Shown: one piece after another, positions 18,505-27,688 of the stretch
Position numbering within the stretch: position 1 is the stretch's first letter
Layout: every line of letters starts with the position of its first letter
Source of the DNA: Methylocystis suflitae
GTDB taxonomy: Bacteria > Pseudomonadota > Alphaproteobacteria > Rhizobiales > Beijerinckiaceae
Assembly (NCBI RefSeq): GCF_024448135.1
Contig: NZ_JAMRYX010000091.1
Coordinates: 19,920-83,919 of the forward strand
DNA: 64,000 nt
Direction: 5' to 3'
Program-made: the position numbers and the translations under genes
Notes under the pieces: generated by a model
Databases searched by the model: none
Seen by the model: the letters and a program-made list of their open reading frames with translations, nothing else
Told to the model about the DNA's origin: nothing

Positions 18505-19292
18505 CACCAATCCCCCGAAGCGCCGCCGCCGCCGGACGAGCCGCCGCCGCCAGAGAATCCGCCGCCGTCTCCGAAGCTGCCTCCCCCTCTCCACCCGCCG
18601 CTAGAATCATCCCCCCAGAAGCCGCCGCTCGGGGGCAATACGATGAAGGGCGGACCGCCGCGCCTGTAAAGCCGCTCGTACCGTTGCCTGCCGCGCGCGC
18701 TACGCGCCATCCAGACCACGATGAACAGAAACAGAGCGAAGAAAATGAGCGGCGAAAGCTCATCGAAGGTCGTGGACTGCGGCCCCCGCGCGCGTTTGGT
18801 CCATTCGGCGGAATCGCCGGAGAGCACCTCGATGATCCCCTCGACGCCGCGTTCGATTCCCGCGCCGTAGTCTCGCGCTTTGAATCGCGGCGCCACCGCG
18901 CTCGTCAAAATGATCTTCGACAGCGCGTCGGTGAGCGTTCCTTCCAGTCCATAGCCGACTTCGATGCGCATTTTGCGCTCGTTCGGCGCGACCAAAAAGA
19001 GAACGCCATTGTTCTTTTTTGCTTCGCCGAGCTTCCAGGCGCGAAACAGGCCATTGGCGTAGGTTTCGACGTCCAGGCCGTCCAGCGAATTGACCGAGGC
19101 GACGACGAGCTGAATGCCGGATTTCTCCTCGAGATCACTCAGCTTTGTCTCGATCGCGCTTTTCGTCGATGGGGCGATGATATCGGCTTGATCGACCACG
19201 CGACCGGTAAGCGGCGGATAATTCGCCGCCGCAAAGGCCAGCGAGGCCATAAGAAAGAAGAACGGCGCGAGCCAGCGCGTGGCGCCGGCCAT
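18504..19292 (-). CDS. TPM-domain exported protein, YgcG type, glycine-rich tail
   Basis: A 262-residue protein with a signal peptide (WLAPFFFLMASLAFAAA), a TPM domain starting YPPLTGRVVDQADII (also IQLVVASVNSLDGLDVETYANGLF in parts, and KMRIEVGYGLEGTLTDA), one membrane span near residues 180-200 (LIFFALFLFIVVWMA), and a C-terminal tail of nearly pure Gly/Ser. This is the classic YgcG layout. The start at 19292 (MAGATRW) is favoured: it lies just after the zur stop and has AAGG upstream; an in-frame ATG at 19310 lies inside zur. It forms an operon with zur and the second TPM gene. Confidence 0.87.
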   Translation of the reverse strand: MAGATRWLAPFFFLMASLAFAAANYPPLTGRVVDQADIIAPSTKSAIETKLSDLEEKSGIQLVVASVNSLDGLDVETYANGLFRAWKLGEAKKNNGVLFLVAPNERKMRIEVGYGLEGTLTDALSKIILTSAVAPRFKARDYGAGIERGVEGIIEVLSGDSAEWTKRARGPQSTTFDELSPLIFFALFLFIVVWMARSARGRQRYERLYRRGGPPFIVLPPSGGFWGDDSSGGWRGGGSFGDGGGFSGGGGSSGGGGASGDW

Positions 19293-19294
19293 TG

Positions 19295-19726
19295 CTATTT
19301 GCCTTCGCATCGGGCGCAGCGCCCGGCGATTTCAACGACGCGCGTGCGGGCGCTGAAATGCGCGGCCCCGACGAGAGCCGCAAGTTCGCGGGCAAATCCT
19401 GGCGACGTCGCCTCTTTCACCTCGCCGCATTGCTCACAAATGATGAAAACCACGGGCTCTTCGGCTTCATGCGGGTGGCCGCAGACGATATAGGCGTTTT
19501 TTGACGCAAGCCGATGCGCGAGGCCGTTGTCCATGAGATAGCCGAGCGCGCGATAGACGGAGACGGGCGCGGGTCGCTTGCCCTCTTCGTCGGCCATGAG
19601 GTCGATCATCTCATAAGCGCCGACCGGCCGGCTCGCTTGCGTGAGAATGTCGAGCGCCCGACGGCGCGCGGGGGTCAGGCCGGCGATCTTGGGCCGTGTG
19701 GGGTTTTTCGTCGAACGGCTGCTCAT
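19295..19726 (-). CDS. zur: Fur-family zinc uptake regulator
   Basis: A 143-residue Fur-family repressor. It has an N-terminal winged helix (LTPARRRALDILTQASRPVG, VSVYRALGYLMDNGLAHRL) and a dimerisation domain with a structural zinc site formed by C97/C100 (CEQC) and C137/C140 (CARC). The KNAYIVCGHPHEAEEPVVFIIC segment (in parts) and overall pattern fit Zur better than Fur, PerR or Irr. It should repress zinc acquisition genes when zinc is replete. Here it is followed three bases later by TPM genes, not by znuABC. Confidence 0.85.
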   Translation of the reverse strand: MSSRSTKNPTRPKIAGLTPARRRALDILTQASRPVGAYEMIDLMADEEGKRPAPVSVYRALGYLMDNGLAHRLASKNAYIVCGHPHEAEEPVVFIICEQCGEVKEATSPGFARELAALVGAAHFSARTRVVEIAGRCARCEGK

Positions 19727-19765
19727 TGCGTCAATTTAGGGGGCTCCGTCGTAAAAAACGAGGCT

Positions 19766-20251
19766 TTAGCGCTTGGCGCAGGCCGCGGCGAATTTCTTGA
19801 ATTTCTCGGCCGCGTCGGCGAGGGGCGCCGATCGCTTTGTTCCGCCAACGGCGATGTCGAGCGTTTCACCGCCGGCCATCGCCGCGAAGATCGGGTCTTT
19901 CGCCGGCAGGCTCCCTTCTAAGCTCGGCACGCCCGCTTCTTCATTGGGCACGAGCTTGCCGGCGACCTTCGCCGTCTTTTCGCCGACGGAAAGGATCGCC
20001 GTCGTCTTGCCTCCCGGTTTAAGCTTGTCGCTTGTTTCGGCGATCCAGATTTTGACCAAGCCGCTCCCTGGCGCGCAGGTGAAGCTCCCAAGGCTGTCGT
20101 CGCTTTCCGGCACCCCATAGCCAAGATAGATGCTGTCGGCGTTTTTCTCCTCCAGTCCGCCAAGCGTCCAGACGCGCTGGTCGGGTTGCGCGCAGAGACC
20201 TGATAGCCCCAGAAAAGAAAGGACGCCCGCCAGGGCGAATGTTCGCTTCAC
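19766..20251 (-). CDS. exported hypothetical protein
   Basis: A 161-residue protein with a signal peptide ([20 protein letters not shown]) and a mature beta-rich domain ([36 protein letters not shown]). It starts at a GTG at 20251 with AGGAG seven bases upstream; no ATG is available. It loosely recalls periplasmic invasion-associated-B-like proteins but I do not assign it. Two cysteines, one mid-domain and one near the C-terminus, could pair. It is divergent from argG. Confidence 0.65.
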   Translation of the reverse strand: MKRTFALAGVLSFLGLSGLCAQPDQRVWTLGGLEEKNADSIYLGYGVPESDDSLGSFTCAPGSGLVKIWIAETSDKLKPGGKTTAILSVGEKTAKVAGKLVPNEEAGVPSLEGSLPAKDPIFAAMAGGETLDIAVGGTKRSAPLADAAEKFKKFAAACAKR

Positions 20252-20356
20252 GCCGTTTCTCCTGCGCCGACGTGGGCCGCGTCGCGCCGCCTTGCGCTCG
20301 GGCCCGCGGCGCCTATAGTCCGCGCGCAAATCGCCTCCCGCCGAGCCAGAGCCAAA

Positions 20357-21595
20357 ATGACCCGCCAGAAAAAAGAAATCAAACGCGTCGTCCTCGCCTA
20401 TTCCGGAGGGCTCGACACCTCGATCATTCTGAAATGGCTGCAGACGACCTATGGCGCGGAAGTCATCACCTTCACCGCCGATCTCGGTCAGGGCGAGGAG
20501 CTCGAGCCCGCGCGCGAGAAGGCGCTGCTTCTGGGCGTCAAGCCTGAAAACATCTTCATCGAAGATTTGCGCGAAGAATTCGTGCGCGATTACGTCTTCC
20601 CGATGTTCCGCGCCAACGCCCAATATGAGGGGCTTTATCTGCTTGGCACCTCGATCGCGCGCCCGCTCATCGCCAAGAAACAGATCGAGATCGCGCGCAA
20701 AATGGGCGCCGATGCGGTCTGCCATGGCGCGACCGGCAAGGGCAACGACCAGGTGCGATTCGAACTCGGCTATTACGCGCTCGAGCCCGATATCACCGTG
20801 ATCGCGCCCTGGCGCGAATGGGACTTCGTTTCGCGCGCGGATCTCATCGCCTTCGCCGAAAAGAACCAGATCCCGATCGCCAAGGACAAGCGCGGCGAAG
20901 CGCCGTTCTCGACCGACGCCAATCTTCTGCACACGTCTTCGGAAGGGAAGGTGCTCGAAGATCCGACTCAGGAGACGCCCGATTACGTCTATTCGCGCAC
21001 CGGCAATCCCGAGGATGCGCCGAATACGCCGCAATATGTCACGATCGACTTCGAGAAGGGCGACGCGGTCGCGGTGGACGGCGTCAAGCTTTCGCCTGCG
21101 GCGCTTCTCGCCCAGCTCAATGAGCTGGGGCGTCTTCACGGGATCGGGCGACTCGATCTTGTCGAAAATCGCTTCGTCGGCATGAAATCGCGCGGCATGT
21201 ATGAGACGCCCGGCGGCGCGATTCTGCTCGTCGCGCACCGCGGCATCGAGAGCCTGACGCTCGACCGTGGCGCCGCGCATCTCAAAGACGAGCTGATGCC
21301 GCGCTACGCCGAACTGATCTATAACGGCTTCTGGTTCGCGCCGGAGCGCGAGATGCTGCAGGCGGCGATCGACAAGAGCCAGGAGCATGTCACGGGCCGC
21401 GTGCGCATCAAGCTCTACAAGGGGTCGGCGACGCTCGTGGGCCGTGAAAGCCCCTGGTCGCTCTACGATCAGGATCTTGTCACGTTCGAAGAAGGCGGAA
21501 CCTACGATCAGCGCGACGCGGAAGGCTTCATCAAGCTCAACGCCCTGCGGCTGCGCACCCTGGCGAAACGCGCCGCGCGCGGGGCGAAGCAATAA
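20357..21595 (+). CDS. argG: argininosuccinate synthase
   Basis: Joins citrulline and aspartate with ATP to give argininosuccinate in arginine synthesis; cytoplasmic. The 412-residue protein has the PP-loop [15 protein letters not shown] near the N-terminus, followed by [21 protein letters not shown] (in parts), and the signature segment [30 protein letters not shown] (in parts). Length and start ([20 protein letters not shown]) are normal. It stands alone, with no other arg gene nearby. Confidence 0.97.
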   Translation: MTRQKKEIKRVVLAYSGGLDTSIILKWLQTTYGAEVITFTADLGQGEELEPAREKALLLGVKPENIFIEDLREEFVRDYVFPMFRANAQYEGLYLLGTSIARPLIAKKQIEIARKMGADAVCHGATGKGNDQVRFELGYYALEPDITVIAPWREWDFVSRADLIAFAEKNQIPIAKDKRGEAPFSTDANLLHTSSEGKVLEDPTQETPDYVYSRTGNPEDAPNTPQYVTIDFEKGDAVAVDGVKLSPAALLAQLNELGRLHGIGRLDLVENRFVGMKSRGMYETPGGAILLVAHRGIESLTLDRGAAHLKDELMPRYAELIYNGFWFAPEREMLQAAIDKSQEHVTGRVRIKLYKGSATLVGRESPWSLYDQDLVTFEEGGTYDQRDAEGFIKLNALRLRTLAKRAARGAKQ

Positions 21596-21633
21596 CGGAC
21601 CGCGCGGACGATTTTTTCGCGGAACGCTTGACG

Positions 21634-21741
21634 CCTCCCTCTGCCGCGCAGCGGGGGAAGGTAAGGGAGGGGGAATATATTCGAGCCGAACGCAAACCGC
21701 ATCGCCCCCTCTCCAACTCTCCCCCGCTTCGCGGGAGAGAG
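21634..21741. repeat. composite GC-rich palindromic intergenic repeat
   Basis: Two imperfectly complementary blocks lie between argG and the KamA gene. The first (about 21634-21672) reads CCTCCCTCTGCCGCGCAGCG then GGGGAAGGTAAGGGAGGGG. The second (about 21705-21741) reads CCCCCTCTCCAACTCTCCCC then CGCTTCGCGGGAGAGAG. Each half forms its own hairpin, and the two blocks can pair with each other. Related CTCTCCC...GGGAGAG palindromes occur at 35616 and 37849, so this is a dispersed element. Confidence 0.7.
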
Positions 21742-21795
21742 AGCGATTGCGCGGCGGAGAAACGCTTGCCGCTGGATCAAGACGTAGCTGCGCGA

Positions 21796-22860
21796 ATGCG
21801 CGCGCCGTCGCGCACGCTTGCCTCGCTGGCCGATCTGGTTGACGCGCGCCTCATGAGCGAGATCAATGGTCTCGATCAGGTGGCGCAGCGCTACAGCATC
21901 GCCGTCACGCCGGAAATCGCAGCGCTGATCGACCGCGCCGATCCGAATGATCCGATCGCGCGACAATTTATCCCCGATCTTCGCGAGGCCGCGTCGACGC
22001 CGCAGGAACGCGCCGATCCGATCGGCGACGAAGCGCATTCGCCGCTTCCAGGGCTCGTGCATCGCTATCCCGACCGCGTGCTCCTAAAACTGCTGTCCGT
22101 CTGTCCCGTCTACTGCCGCTTTTGCTTCCGGCGCGAGACCGTGGGGCGTGGCAAAGGCGATCTGCTGCCCGAGCGTCATGTCGCGGCGGCGCTCGACTAT
22201 ATCGCCCGGCGACCGCAGATCTTTGAGGTGATCCTCACTGGCGGCGATCCCTTGATGCTGTCGGCGCGTCGGCTTGGCGCCGTATCGCGTCGGCTTGCCG
22301 AGATCCGGCATGTGCGGCTGCTACGCGTCCATACGCGCGCGCCGACGGTCGCGCCCGATCTCGTGACGAGCGATCGGCTTGCCGCGCTTCGCGAAAGCGG
22401 CAAGACGCTTTTCGTCGCCTTGCATGTCAATCATGCGCGCGAATTGACCGAGCCGGCGCGCGCGGCGATCGCTCGGTTGCGCGAGGCAGGCGCAGTCCTT
22501 CTCTCCCAGACCGTGCTGCTCAAGGGCGTCAATGACAACGTCGACGTCTTGGAGCGGCTGATGCGCGATTTGGCAGGTTTGGGCATTCGGCCCTATTATC
22601 TGCACCATCCAGATCTCGCGCCGGGGACCGCGCATTTTCGGCTCAGCCTCGCGGCGGGCAGGCGAATCTACGCAGAGCTCTCGCGCCGCGTGACCAGCGT
22701 TGCGCTGCCGGCCTATGTGCTCGACATTCCCGGCGGGTTCGGCAAGGCGCGGGTCGCCGAGGGCGCCGCCGCGCCGGACGGGCAGGGGGGATGGACCGTG
22801 GTCGACCGGAACGGCGACAAGCGGTCCTACCACGACGAACTCGAACCGCCGCTTGATTGA
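21796..22860 (+). CDS. KamA-family radical SAM protein (lysine 2,3-aminomutase-like, EpmB type)
   Basis: A 354-residue radical SAM, PLP-dependent aminomutase-like protein. The iron-sulfur motif CPVYCRFC has C103, C107 and C110, and FEVILTGGDPLMLSARRL matches the SAM-binding region. LLRVHTRAPTVAPDLVT and LLSQTVLLKGVNDN are family landmarks, and the end PGGFGKARV lies in the PLP-region tail. The short form corresponds to EpmB, which converts lysine to beta-lysine for elongation factor P, but neither efp nor epmA is nearby. The frame is open upstream into the repeat; ATG 21796 (MRAPSRTLASLADLV) is the first start beyond it and is uncertain. Confidence 0.85.
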   Translation: MRAPSRTLASLADLVDARLMSEINGLDQVAQRYSIAVTPEIAALIDRADPNDPIARQFIPDLREAASTPQERADPIGDEAHSPLPGLVHRYPDRVLLKLLSVCPVYCRFCFRRETVGRGKGDLLPERHVAAALDYIARRPQIFEVILTGGDPLMLSARRLGAVSRRLAEIRHVRLLRVHTRAPTVAPDLVTSDRLAALRESGKTLFVALHVNHARELTEPARAAIARLREAGAVLLSQTVLLKGVNDNVDVLERLMRDLAGLGIRPYYLHHPDLAPGTAHFRLSLAAGRRIYAELSRRVTSVALPAYVLDIPGGFGKARVAEGAAAPDGQGGWTVVDRNGDKRSYHDELEPPLD

Positions 22861-22918
22861 TCTTTCGCCCGCGTGCTCGAAACCGATTTGATCGGCTCGC
22901 TCCACTCAAGGAACGCAT

Positions 22919-25594
22919 GTGCGCATACTGACGCTCCTGATCGCCATACTGATTGCGACGCTCGCCCCTACAGGACCGCGCGCCGACGAAGCCCCTGGCT
23001 CGATCGAACAGTTCAACGCGCGTCTCGATCGTGCGCGCGACACGCTGGACGAGGTGCAGAAGGCGCTCGAGCAGCCCGAGCTTTCCGACGCCATGCTGCG
23101 CAGTCTGCGCGCGCGTATCGAACCCTTGCCGCACGAACTGGAAGAAACAATCGAAAAGCTGACGCCGCGACTTGCCGCGATCGATGCGCGGTTGAAGGAG
23201 CTTGCGCCCGCCGCCGCAAAACCCCAGGAGCCGCCAAAAGAGGCTCCGAAGGCGACCGAGAAGCCGGCGGAGCCCAAGCCGCCCGGCAAACCCGCTGTAA
23301 AGAACGGCGTCGCGAAGCCGCCGCCGGCGACAGGGCCGCCGGTCCCGGCGCCCGAAGCGACGCCGAACGGACCCGACTCCGCCGACGCGGCGGCGCGCGT
23401 CAGCGCCAACGCCGAACTCGAAGATCAGCGTCGTCTTTACGACGCGGTCGACGCGACTCTGAAACGGGCGCGCGCCATGTTGCTCGAGACGCGGCAAGTC
23501 GCCGTAACGATTGTCGCGCGCCAGCGCGGGCTTTTTGCGAAGAATCTATTTCTGCGCACGGACGGTCTATTCTCGCCTTCGCTGTGGCGCGCCGCGCTCG
23601 ATGGCGCGCCCGCCGTGATCAGCGATTCTGCGAGCTTTCTTTCCGACCGGGCGGCGAATGTCATAGGTCGCCTCAACAACGGCCGACGCGCCCAGTTCTT
23701 CGCCGTCATTTTTCTCATCGCGGCGAGCGTCGCCTTGGCGCTCTTCATGGCGCGACGAGTCGCCCGTCGTTCGGAAAACGAGTCTGCTCCGACGCCGTTG
23801 CGCAAGGCCGCCGCCGCCGGATGGACGGCGCTCGTTATCGCGGCCGCGCCGGTCGCGGCGGTCGGCGCGTTAAGCCTCGCCTTCGACGCCTACGACCTTA
23901 TCGACGCCACGCTCGAACCGATCTGGCGACGCTTTGTCGAGGGCGTGGCGCGCATCGCCTTCGCCTACGCCATCGCGCGCGCGGTGCTTGCTCCCGCGCA
24001 TCCGAACTGGCGGCTGATCGATCCGGGCGATCGGCTTGCGAAACGTCTTACGCACCTCGTCACGCTGGCTGCGGCGACACTTTCCGCGACGCGTTTCCTG
24101 GAGCAGTTGGAAGAGTCCGTGCAAGGGGGGCTTCCTCTCGTGATCGTGACGCGCGGCATCGGCGTTATGGCCGTCGCGGCGCTCATCGCCATCGCCCTCT
24201 TCAGTCTGCCAAGCCGAGTCGAAATCGAGGAGGGCGCCGCTGTCGCCACCCCCGAGGGTCGCGACTGGATGAGCGCCGCGCGTTTCTTCGGCGCTCTTAT
24301 CGTGCTCGTGCTCGTGGGGGCGTGCGCGGCCGGCTATGTCACTTTCGCCAATTTCGTCATCCTGCAGATCGGCTGGACGGCGGCGGTCCTGGCCATTCTG
24401 TATGTCGTCGTCATCCTTTCGCGCGGCGGCATTGAGGCGGCGCTTGCGCCGACGAGTTTCCTCGGTCGGAGAATGATCACTGGTGTTGGCGTGCGCCGCG
24501 AGCAGCTCGCGCCGCTCGCCGTGCTCCTGTCGGGCATTGTCACGCTGCTCTGTTTCCTCGCCGCGGCGTTGGTGGCGCTCGCGCCGCTCGGCTACGAGTC
24601 GGGCGATTTCCTGGGCAATATTCGCTCGGCGTTCGTTTCCTTCAAGATCGGCGACGTCACGATCTCTCCTTCGAGCGCGCTTGTGGCGATGCTGCTCTTC
24701 GCCGCGGCGCTTGCCGCGACGCAAGGTCTGCGGCGCTGGCTCGACACGCGTTTTCTGCCGCTCACCCGGCTTGATCTCGGTTTGCGCAACTCCATCAGCG
24801 CGACGCTCGGCTACGCCGGCTTCATTTTCGCCGCGGCGCTCGCGCTGTCCTATGTCGGGCTCGGGTTCGAAAAACTCGCGATCGTCGCCGGCGCGCTCTC
24901 GGTCGGCATCGGTTTTGGCCTGCAATCGATCGTCAACAATTTCGTCTCCGGCCTCATCCTGCTCTGGGAGCGCGCCATTCGCGTCGGCGACTGGGTCGTG
25001 GTCGGCGACGAGCAGGGCTATGTCAAACGCATCAATGTCCGCTCCACCGAGATCGAGACCTTCGACCGCGCGACGATGATCGTGCCCAATTCGAATCTCG
25101 TCGCGGGCGTGGTGAAGAACTGGCTGCGCGGCGACAAGGTCGGCCGCATCAAGATCGCCATTTCGCCGCATGTCGGCGTCGATCCGGAAAGAATGCGCGA
25201 CATTCTTCTTGGGGCGGCGCGCGCGCAGGAAGGCGTTTTGCGGATACCCGCGCCGCAGGTGATGTTCCTCGGCATGGAGGCGAACATCTTTAAATTCGAG
25301 CTTTGGTGCTACGTTGAGGATGTCGAGCAGTCCGCGCGCGTGCGCAGCGACCTGCACTTCGATCTTTACCAGCGCCTCAACGACGCTGGAATCTCGATCG
25401 GTCCAGCGGCTTCGCCGCCGCCGCCGACAATCGTCAACATCCCCGAACTCGACAAGCTGGCCGCAGCGGCCGTCGCGAGCGCGCTGGCGATCGAAGCCAA
25501 TCTCGCGGGCGGCAAAAGCGAAAATGAGCAAACCGAACGGTCCGAGGCGTCTAACGAGGACGCCGCAACGTCGGACGAGGCGCAAGCGAAGTAA
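22919..25594 (+). CDS. large MscS-family mechanosensitive channel with DUF3772 region
   Basis: An 891-residue channel protein. It has a signal peptide (MRILTLLIAILIATLAP) and a periplasmic helical domain of about 130 residues (DUF3772-like, IEQFNARLDRARDTLDEVQK) with a Pro/Lys/Ala-rich spacer. About ten membrane segments follow. The MscS pore and beta domain start near residue 655 (VGIGFGLQSIVNNFVSGLIL, WERAIRVGDWVVVGDEQGYV), with the signature MIVPNSNLVAGVVKNW. The start is GTG 22919 with AAGGA seven bases upstream. The charged C-terminal tail is low complexity. It should open under membrane tension to release osmolytes. Confidence 0.92.
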   Translation: MRILTLLIAILIATLAPTGPRADEAPGSIEQFNARLDRARDTLDEVQKALEQPELSDAMLRSLRARIEPLPHELEETIEKLTPRLAAIDARLKELAPAAAKPQEPPKEAPKATEKPAEPKPPGKPAVKNGVAKPPPATGPPVPAPEATPNGPDSADAAARVSANAELEDQRRLYDAVDATLKRARAMLLETRQVAVTIVARQRGLFAKNLFLRTDGLFSPSLWRAALDGAPAVISDSASFLSDRAANVIGRLNNGRRAQFFAVIFLIAASVALALFMARRVARRSENESAPTPLRKAAAAGWTALVIAAAPVAAVGALSLAFDAYDLIDATLEPIWRRFVEGVARIAFAYAIARAVLAPAHPNWRLIDPGDRLAKRLTHLVTLAAATLSATRFLEQLEESVQGGLPLVIVTRGIGVMAVAALIAIALFSLPSRVEIEEGAAVATPEGRDWMSAARFFGALIVLVLVGACAAGYVTFANFVILQIGWTAAVLAILYVVVILSRGGIEAALAPTSFLGRRMITGVGVRREQLAPLAVLLSGIVTLLCFLAAALVALAPLGYESGDFLGNIRSAFVSFKIGDVTISPSSALVAMLLFAAALAATQGLRRWLDTRFLPLTRLDLGLRNSISATLGYAGFIFAAALALSYVGLGFEKLAIVAGALSVGIGFGLQSIVNNFVSGLILLWERAIRVGDWVVVGDEQGYVKRINVRSTEIETFDRATMIVPNSNLVAGVVKNWLRGDKVGRIKIAISPHVGVDPERMRDILLGAARAQEGVLRIPAPQVMFLGMEANIFKFELWCYVEDVEQSARVRSDLHFDLYQRLNDAGISIGPAASPPPPTIVNIPELDKLAAAAVASALAIEANLAGGKSENEQTERSEASNEDAATSDEAQAK

Positions 25595-25633
25595 CTCCCG
25601 CCATTCACTGTTTCTCAAACAATGAGGAGCGAG

Positions 25634-26158
25634 ATGCGCTTAATGTTTCCGTCGCCCCTTCCTCGCGTCGCCATTCTGCTGGCGTTCGGCGCGCTTGCCG
25701 GCTGCAATGCCACGCCCGAGCCGGCGAGCCCGGCGGCGGAGTCGGAGCCGCCGATGTATCGCTCTCTGGCGTCGGCCGGCGCGCGCGTCGATCCGGCGAC
25801 GGCGCGCGACATGATCTCGCTTTATCGACGCAACAGCGGGCTCGGCGCGCTGACGCTGGATGACGGGCTGCAGCGCGTCGCGGAGACGCAGGCGCGGGAC
25901 ATGGCGCGAAGCGGTGATCTTGCGGCGCGCGGCGAACTCGGCGACCGCCTCGCGGGCGCGGGCGTTCAAACGCCGGCCGCCGTTGAGAATGTATCGGCGG
26001 GCTATCGCACGCTGGCGGAAGCTTTTTCCGGCTGGCGCGATTCCGCGCCGCATAATGCGCGCATGCTGGATAAGCGCGTGAAGCGGATGGGCATCGCGAC
26101 GGCATACGCGGCCGGCGCGAAATATAAGGTCTATTGGGCGCTCGTTCTTGCCGACTGA
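25634..26158 (+). CDS. CAP-domain lipoprotein
   Basis: A 174-residue protein with lipobox LAGC (FGALAGCNATPEP) and a CAP/SCP-like domain (MISLYRRNSGLGALTLDDGL, GVQTPAAVENVSAGYRTLAE, GWRDSAPHNARMLD). It resembles the short bacterial CAP proteins, whose role is unknown but is thought to be extracytoplasmic. The start at 25634 (MRLMFPSP) has GAGGAG five bases upstream. An in-frame ATG at 25622 overlaps that site and is less likely. Confidence 0.86.
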   Translation: MRLMFPSPLPRVAILLAFGALAGCNATPEPASPAAESEPPMYRSLASAGARVDPATARDMISLYRRNSGLGALTLDDGLQRVAETQARDMARSGDLAARGELGDRLAGAGVQTPAAVENVSAGYRTLAEAFSGWRDSAPHNARMLDKRVKRMGIATAYAAGAKYKVYWALVLAD

Positions 26159-26160
26159 GG

Positions 26161-26370
26161 TCAGGCGCGGACCCGGCGCCTGCGCTTGCCGCCGCCCGGC
26201 GCCGCGCCGCATGATTCCGGAGCGGGCTTCGCTGCGTCATTGACGAGAGCGTCGTCCACCCGCACATAGCGCACGCCGAGAAAGAATAGGATCTGCGCGT
26301 CGTGTTGCTGCACGACGTTGCGTATCGCCGCCCCCTTCGTGCGCGGCTGGAAGGCGATGACCTTCCCCAT
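26161..26370 (-). CDS. small conserved-looking basic protein
   Basis: A 69-residue product MGKVIAFQPRTKGAAIRNVV with a basic end (GGGKRRRRVRA). GGAG stands about eight bases before ATG 26370. MGKVIxFxPR is a recurrent start in small alphaproteobacterial proteins of unknown role. It is convergent with the CAP lipoprotein gene, two bases apart. It is divergent from the DUF2336 gene. The function is unknown and the call rests on start context and coding-like composition. Confidence 0.55.
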   Translation of the reverse strand: MGKVIAFQPRTKGAAIRNVVQQHDAQILFFLGVRYVRVDDALVNDAAKPAPESCGAAPGGGKRRRRVRA

Positions 26371-26508
26371 GGCGATTTCTCCAAGCTCGTTCCGCCGACG
26401 ATGAATCAGCCGTCCCTGACGATTAGGAATTGGCGAGGGTTAATGCTCCGTCAACGACCGGATGCTAAATTTTCTGGGAGATTGCGTAAGAGTTTGAGTG
26501 GTGAAGCG

Positions 26509-27585
26509 ATGGGCGCCGATAGGGAACAGCGTCGGATGGTCGACGCGTCGCTGCTTCGAGCGGTCGTCGATCAGTTTGTCGAGCGATCGATGCATCCGAC
26601 GGCCGACCTCCGGCAGTTCGAACAGCTCGCGCTTGGGCTCATCGACATTGTCGATGCAGAAACAGTGGCCCGCGTGGCGCTGCCGCTCTGCTTTCATCCC
26701 GAAACGCCTGCCTCGATTTTTGCGCGTCTTTTCGACAAGGGCGGCGCCGCGGCCGCGCTTGCCTTTCAGTTTGCGCCTAAGCTCGCGCAGCGGGACATGA
26801 TCGCCACCGCCGAGCAGGGGCCGGCCCAATTCGCGGCGGCCGTCGCCCGCCGACGCGGCCTCGATCGGGAGACGATGCTGGCGCTTGCCTCGCGCCGCGA
26901 GGTCGAAGTGCTGCGGGCGCTCGCCGGCAACCTCGCCGCGCATTTCGATTCGGCGTCCAGGCGCGCACTGGTCCTAGCGGCGCGCGATGATCTGACGCTC
27001 GCGCGCATGTTGCTCGATCGCGATGACCTGGATCTCGATCCAGAACCGCTCTTCCTTGCGGCGAACCGGCTCGAGCGCACGGCCATCGTGCTCAACGCCT
27101 GTCGCCAAATCTTGGCGAGCGGCGCGACCGAAGCGCCGCTTCGCGCCGACGGCGCTTTCGTCGAGAAACTGGAAGCCGCGGCGCAACGCCATGATCGCAA
27201 GGAGATGGCCGCTCTCCTCTCCGAGGCGCTCGAGTGCCGAAAGGATCGGGCGCGCGCGCTCGTCGTCGATCATCTCGGGGAAGCGCTCGCTCTGGCCCTC
27301 AACGCGATCGGCGTCCCGCTCGAATCGGCGACGCGCATCCTTCTTTGCGCGGAGCCTGGCATTGCCCATGACGTCGAGGTCGTGCGGGCGTTGCTCGGCG
27401 TGATGCGTTCGACGCCGCAGCGGGCGGCGGCGCGCATCGTGGGCGCAATGACCGGCGCGGCGCGATCGGAGCGCGAGAATTCTCGCCGCGCGGCGCGAGA
27501 GGATCCGGGCGCGCTGACGCGCCGCCGCGCGTCGCCGCAGCAGTCATTGGCGCGGCCATCGCGCAAATTCGATCAATCAGCTTAG
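26509..27585 (+). CDS. DUF2336 domain protein
   Basis: A 358-residue, mostly alpha-helical protein. It matches the DUF2336 type: helical repeat pairs such as DLRQFEQLALGLIDIVDAET, AQRDMIATAEQGPAQFAAAV, REVEVLRALAGNLAAHFDSA and LTLARMLLDRDDLDLDPEPL. No catalytic motif is seen. The family is common in Alphaproteobacteria and its function is not established. The frame is open upstream to 26302, but ATG 26509 (MGADREQRRMVDASLLRAVV) is the first sensible start. The C-terminal 40 residues are Arg/Ala-rich. Confidence 0.75.
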   Translation: MGADREQRRMVDASLLRAVVDQFVERSMHPTADLRQFEQLALGLIDIVDAETVARVALPLCFHPETPASIFARLFDKGGAAAALAFQFAPKLAQRDMIATAEQGPAQFAAAVARRRGLDRETMLALASRREVEVLRALAGNLAAHFDSASRRALVLAARDDLTLARMLLDRDDLDLDPEPLFLAANRLERTAIVLNACRQILASGATEAPLRADGAFVEKLEAAAQRHDRKEMAALLSEALECRKDRARALVVDHLGEALALALNAIGVPLESATRILLCAEPGIAHDVEVVRALLGVMRSTPQRAAARIVGAMTGAARSERENSRRAAREDPGALTRRRASPQQSLARPSRKFDQSA

Positions 27586-27600
27586 CGCTTCCCGATCGCA

Positions 27601-27687
27601 CGGAATCATGTGATCGATAAGGAATCGCTCAAAATCAAAATGTTGGAGCAGGTTCCGAAAAAGTCCGTCAACTTTTTCGGAACCTGC
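27601..27687. repeat. intergenic repeat with 17-bp perfect hairpin
   Basis: The segment starts with CGGAATCATGTGATCGATAA and ends in a perfect inverted repeat: GCAGGTTCCGAAAAAGT (27648-27664), loop CCGTCA, and its exact complement (27671-27687). Sequences of this kind recur between genes in many Rhizobiales. It lies between the convergent DUF2336 and DUF1491 genes, so it can also act as a two-way transcription stop; the arms contain A/T runs but no free T-tract. Confidence 0.75.
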
Positions 27688-27688
27688 G

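Noticed and set aside
20252..21592. Long minus-strand extension upstream of the exported protein gene, opposite argG
   Set aside because: argG is certain on the plus strand; the exported protein starts at a GTG with a good site at 20251, and the upstream part has no homology.
22873..24435. 520-codon plus-strand frame overlapping the MscS gene
   Set aside because: Arg/Ala-rich out-of-frame shadow of the MscS-family gene, as is the minus-strand frame at 23870-25618.
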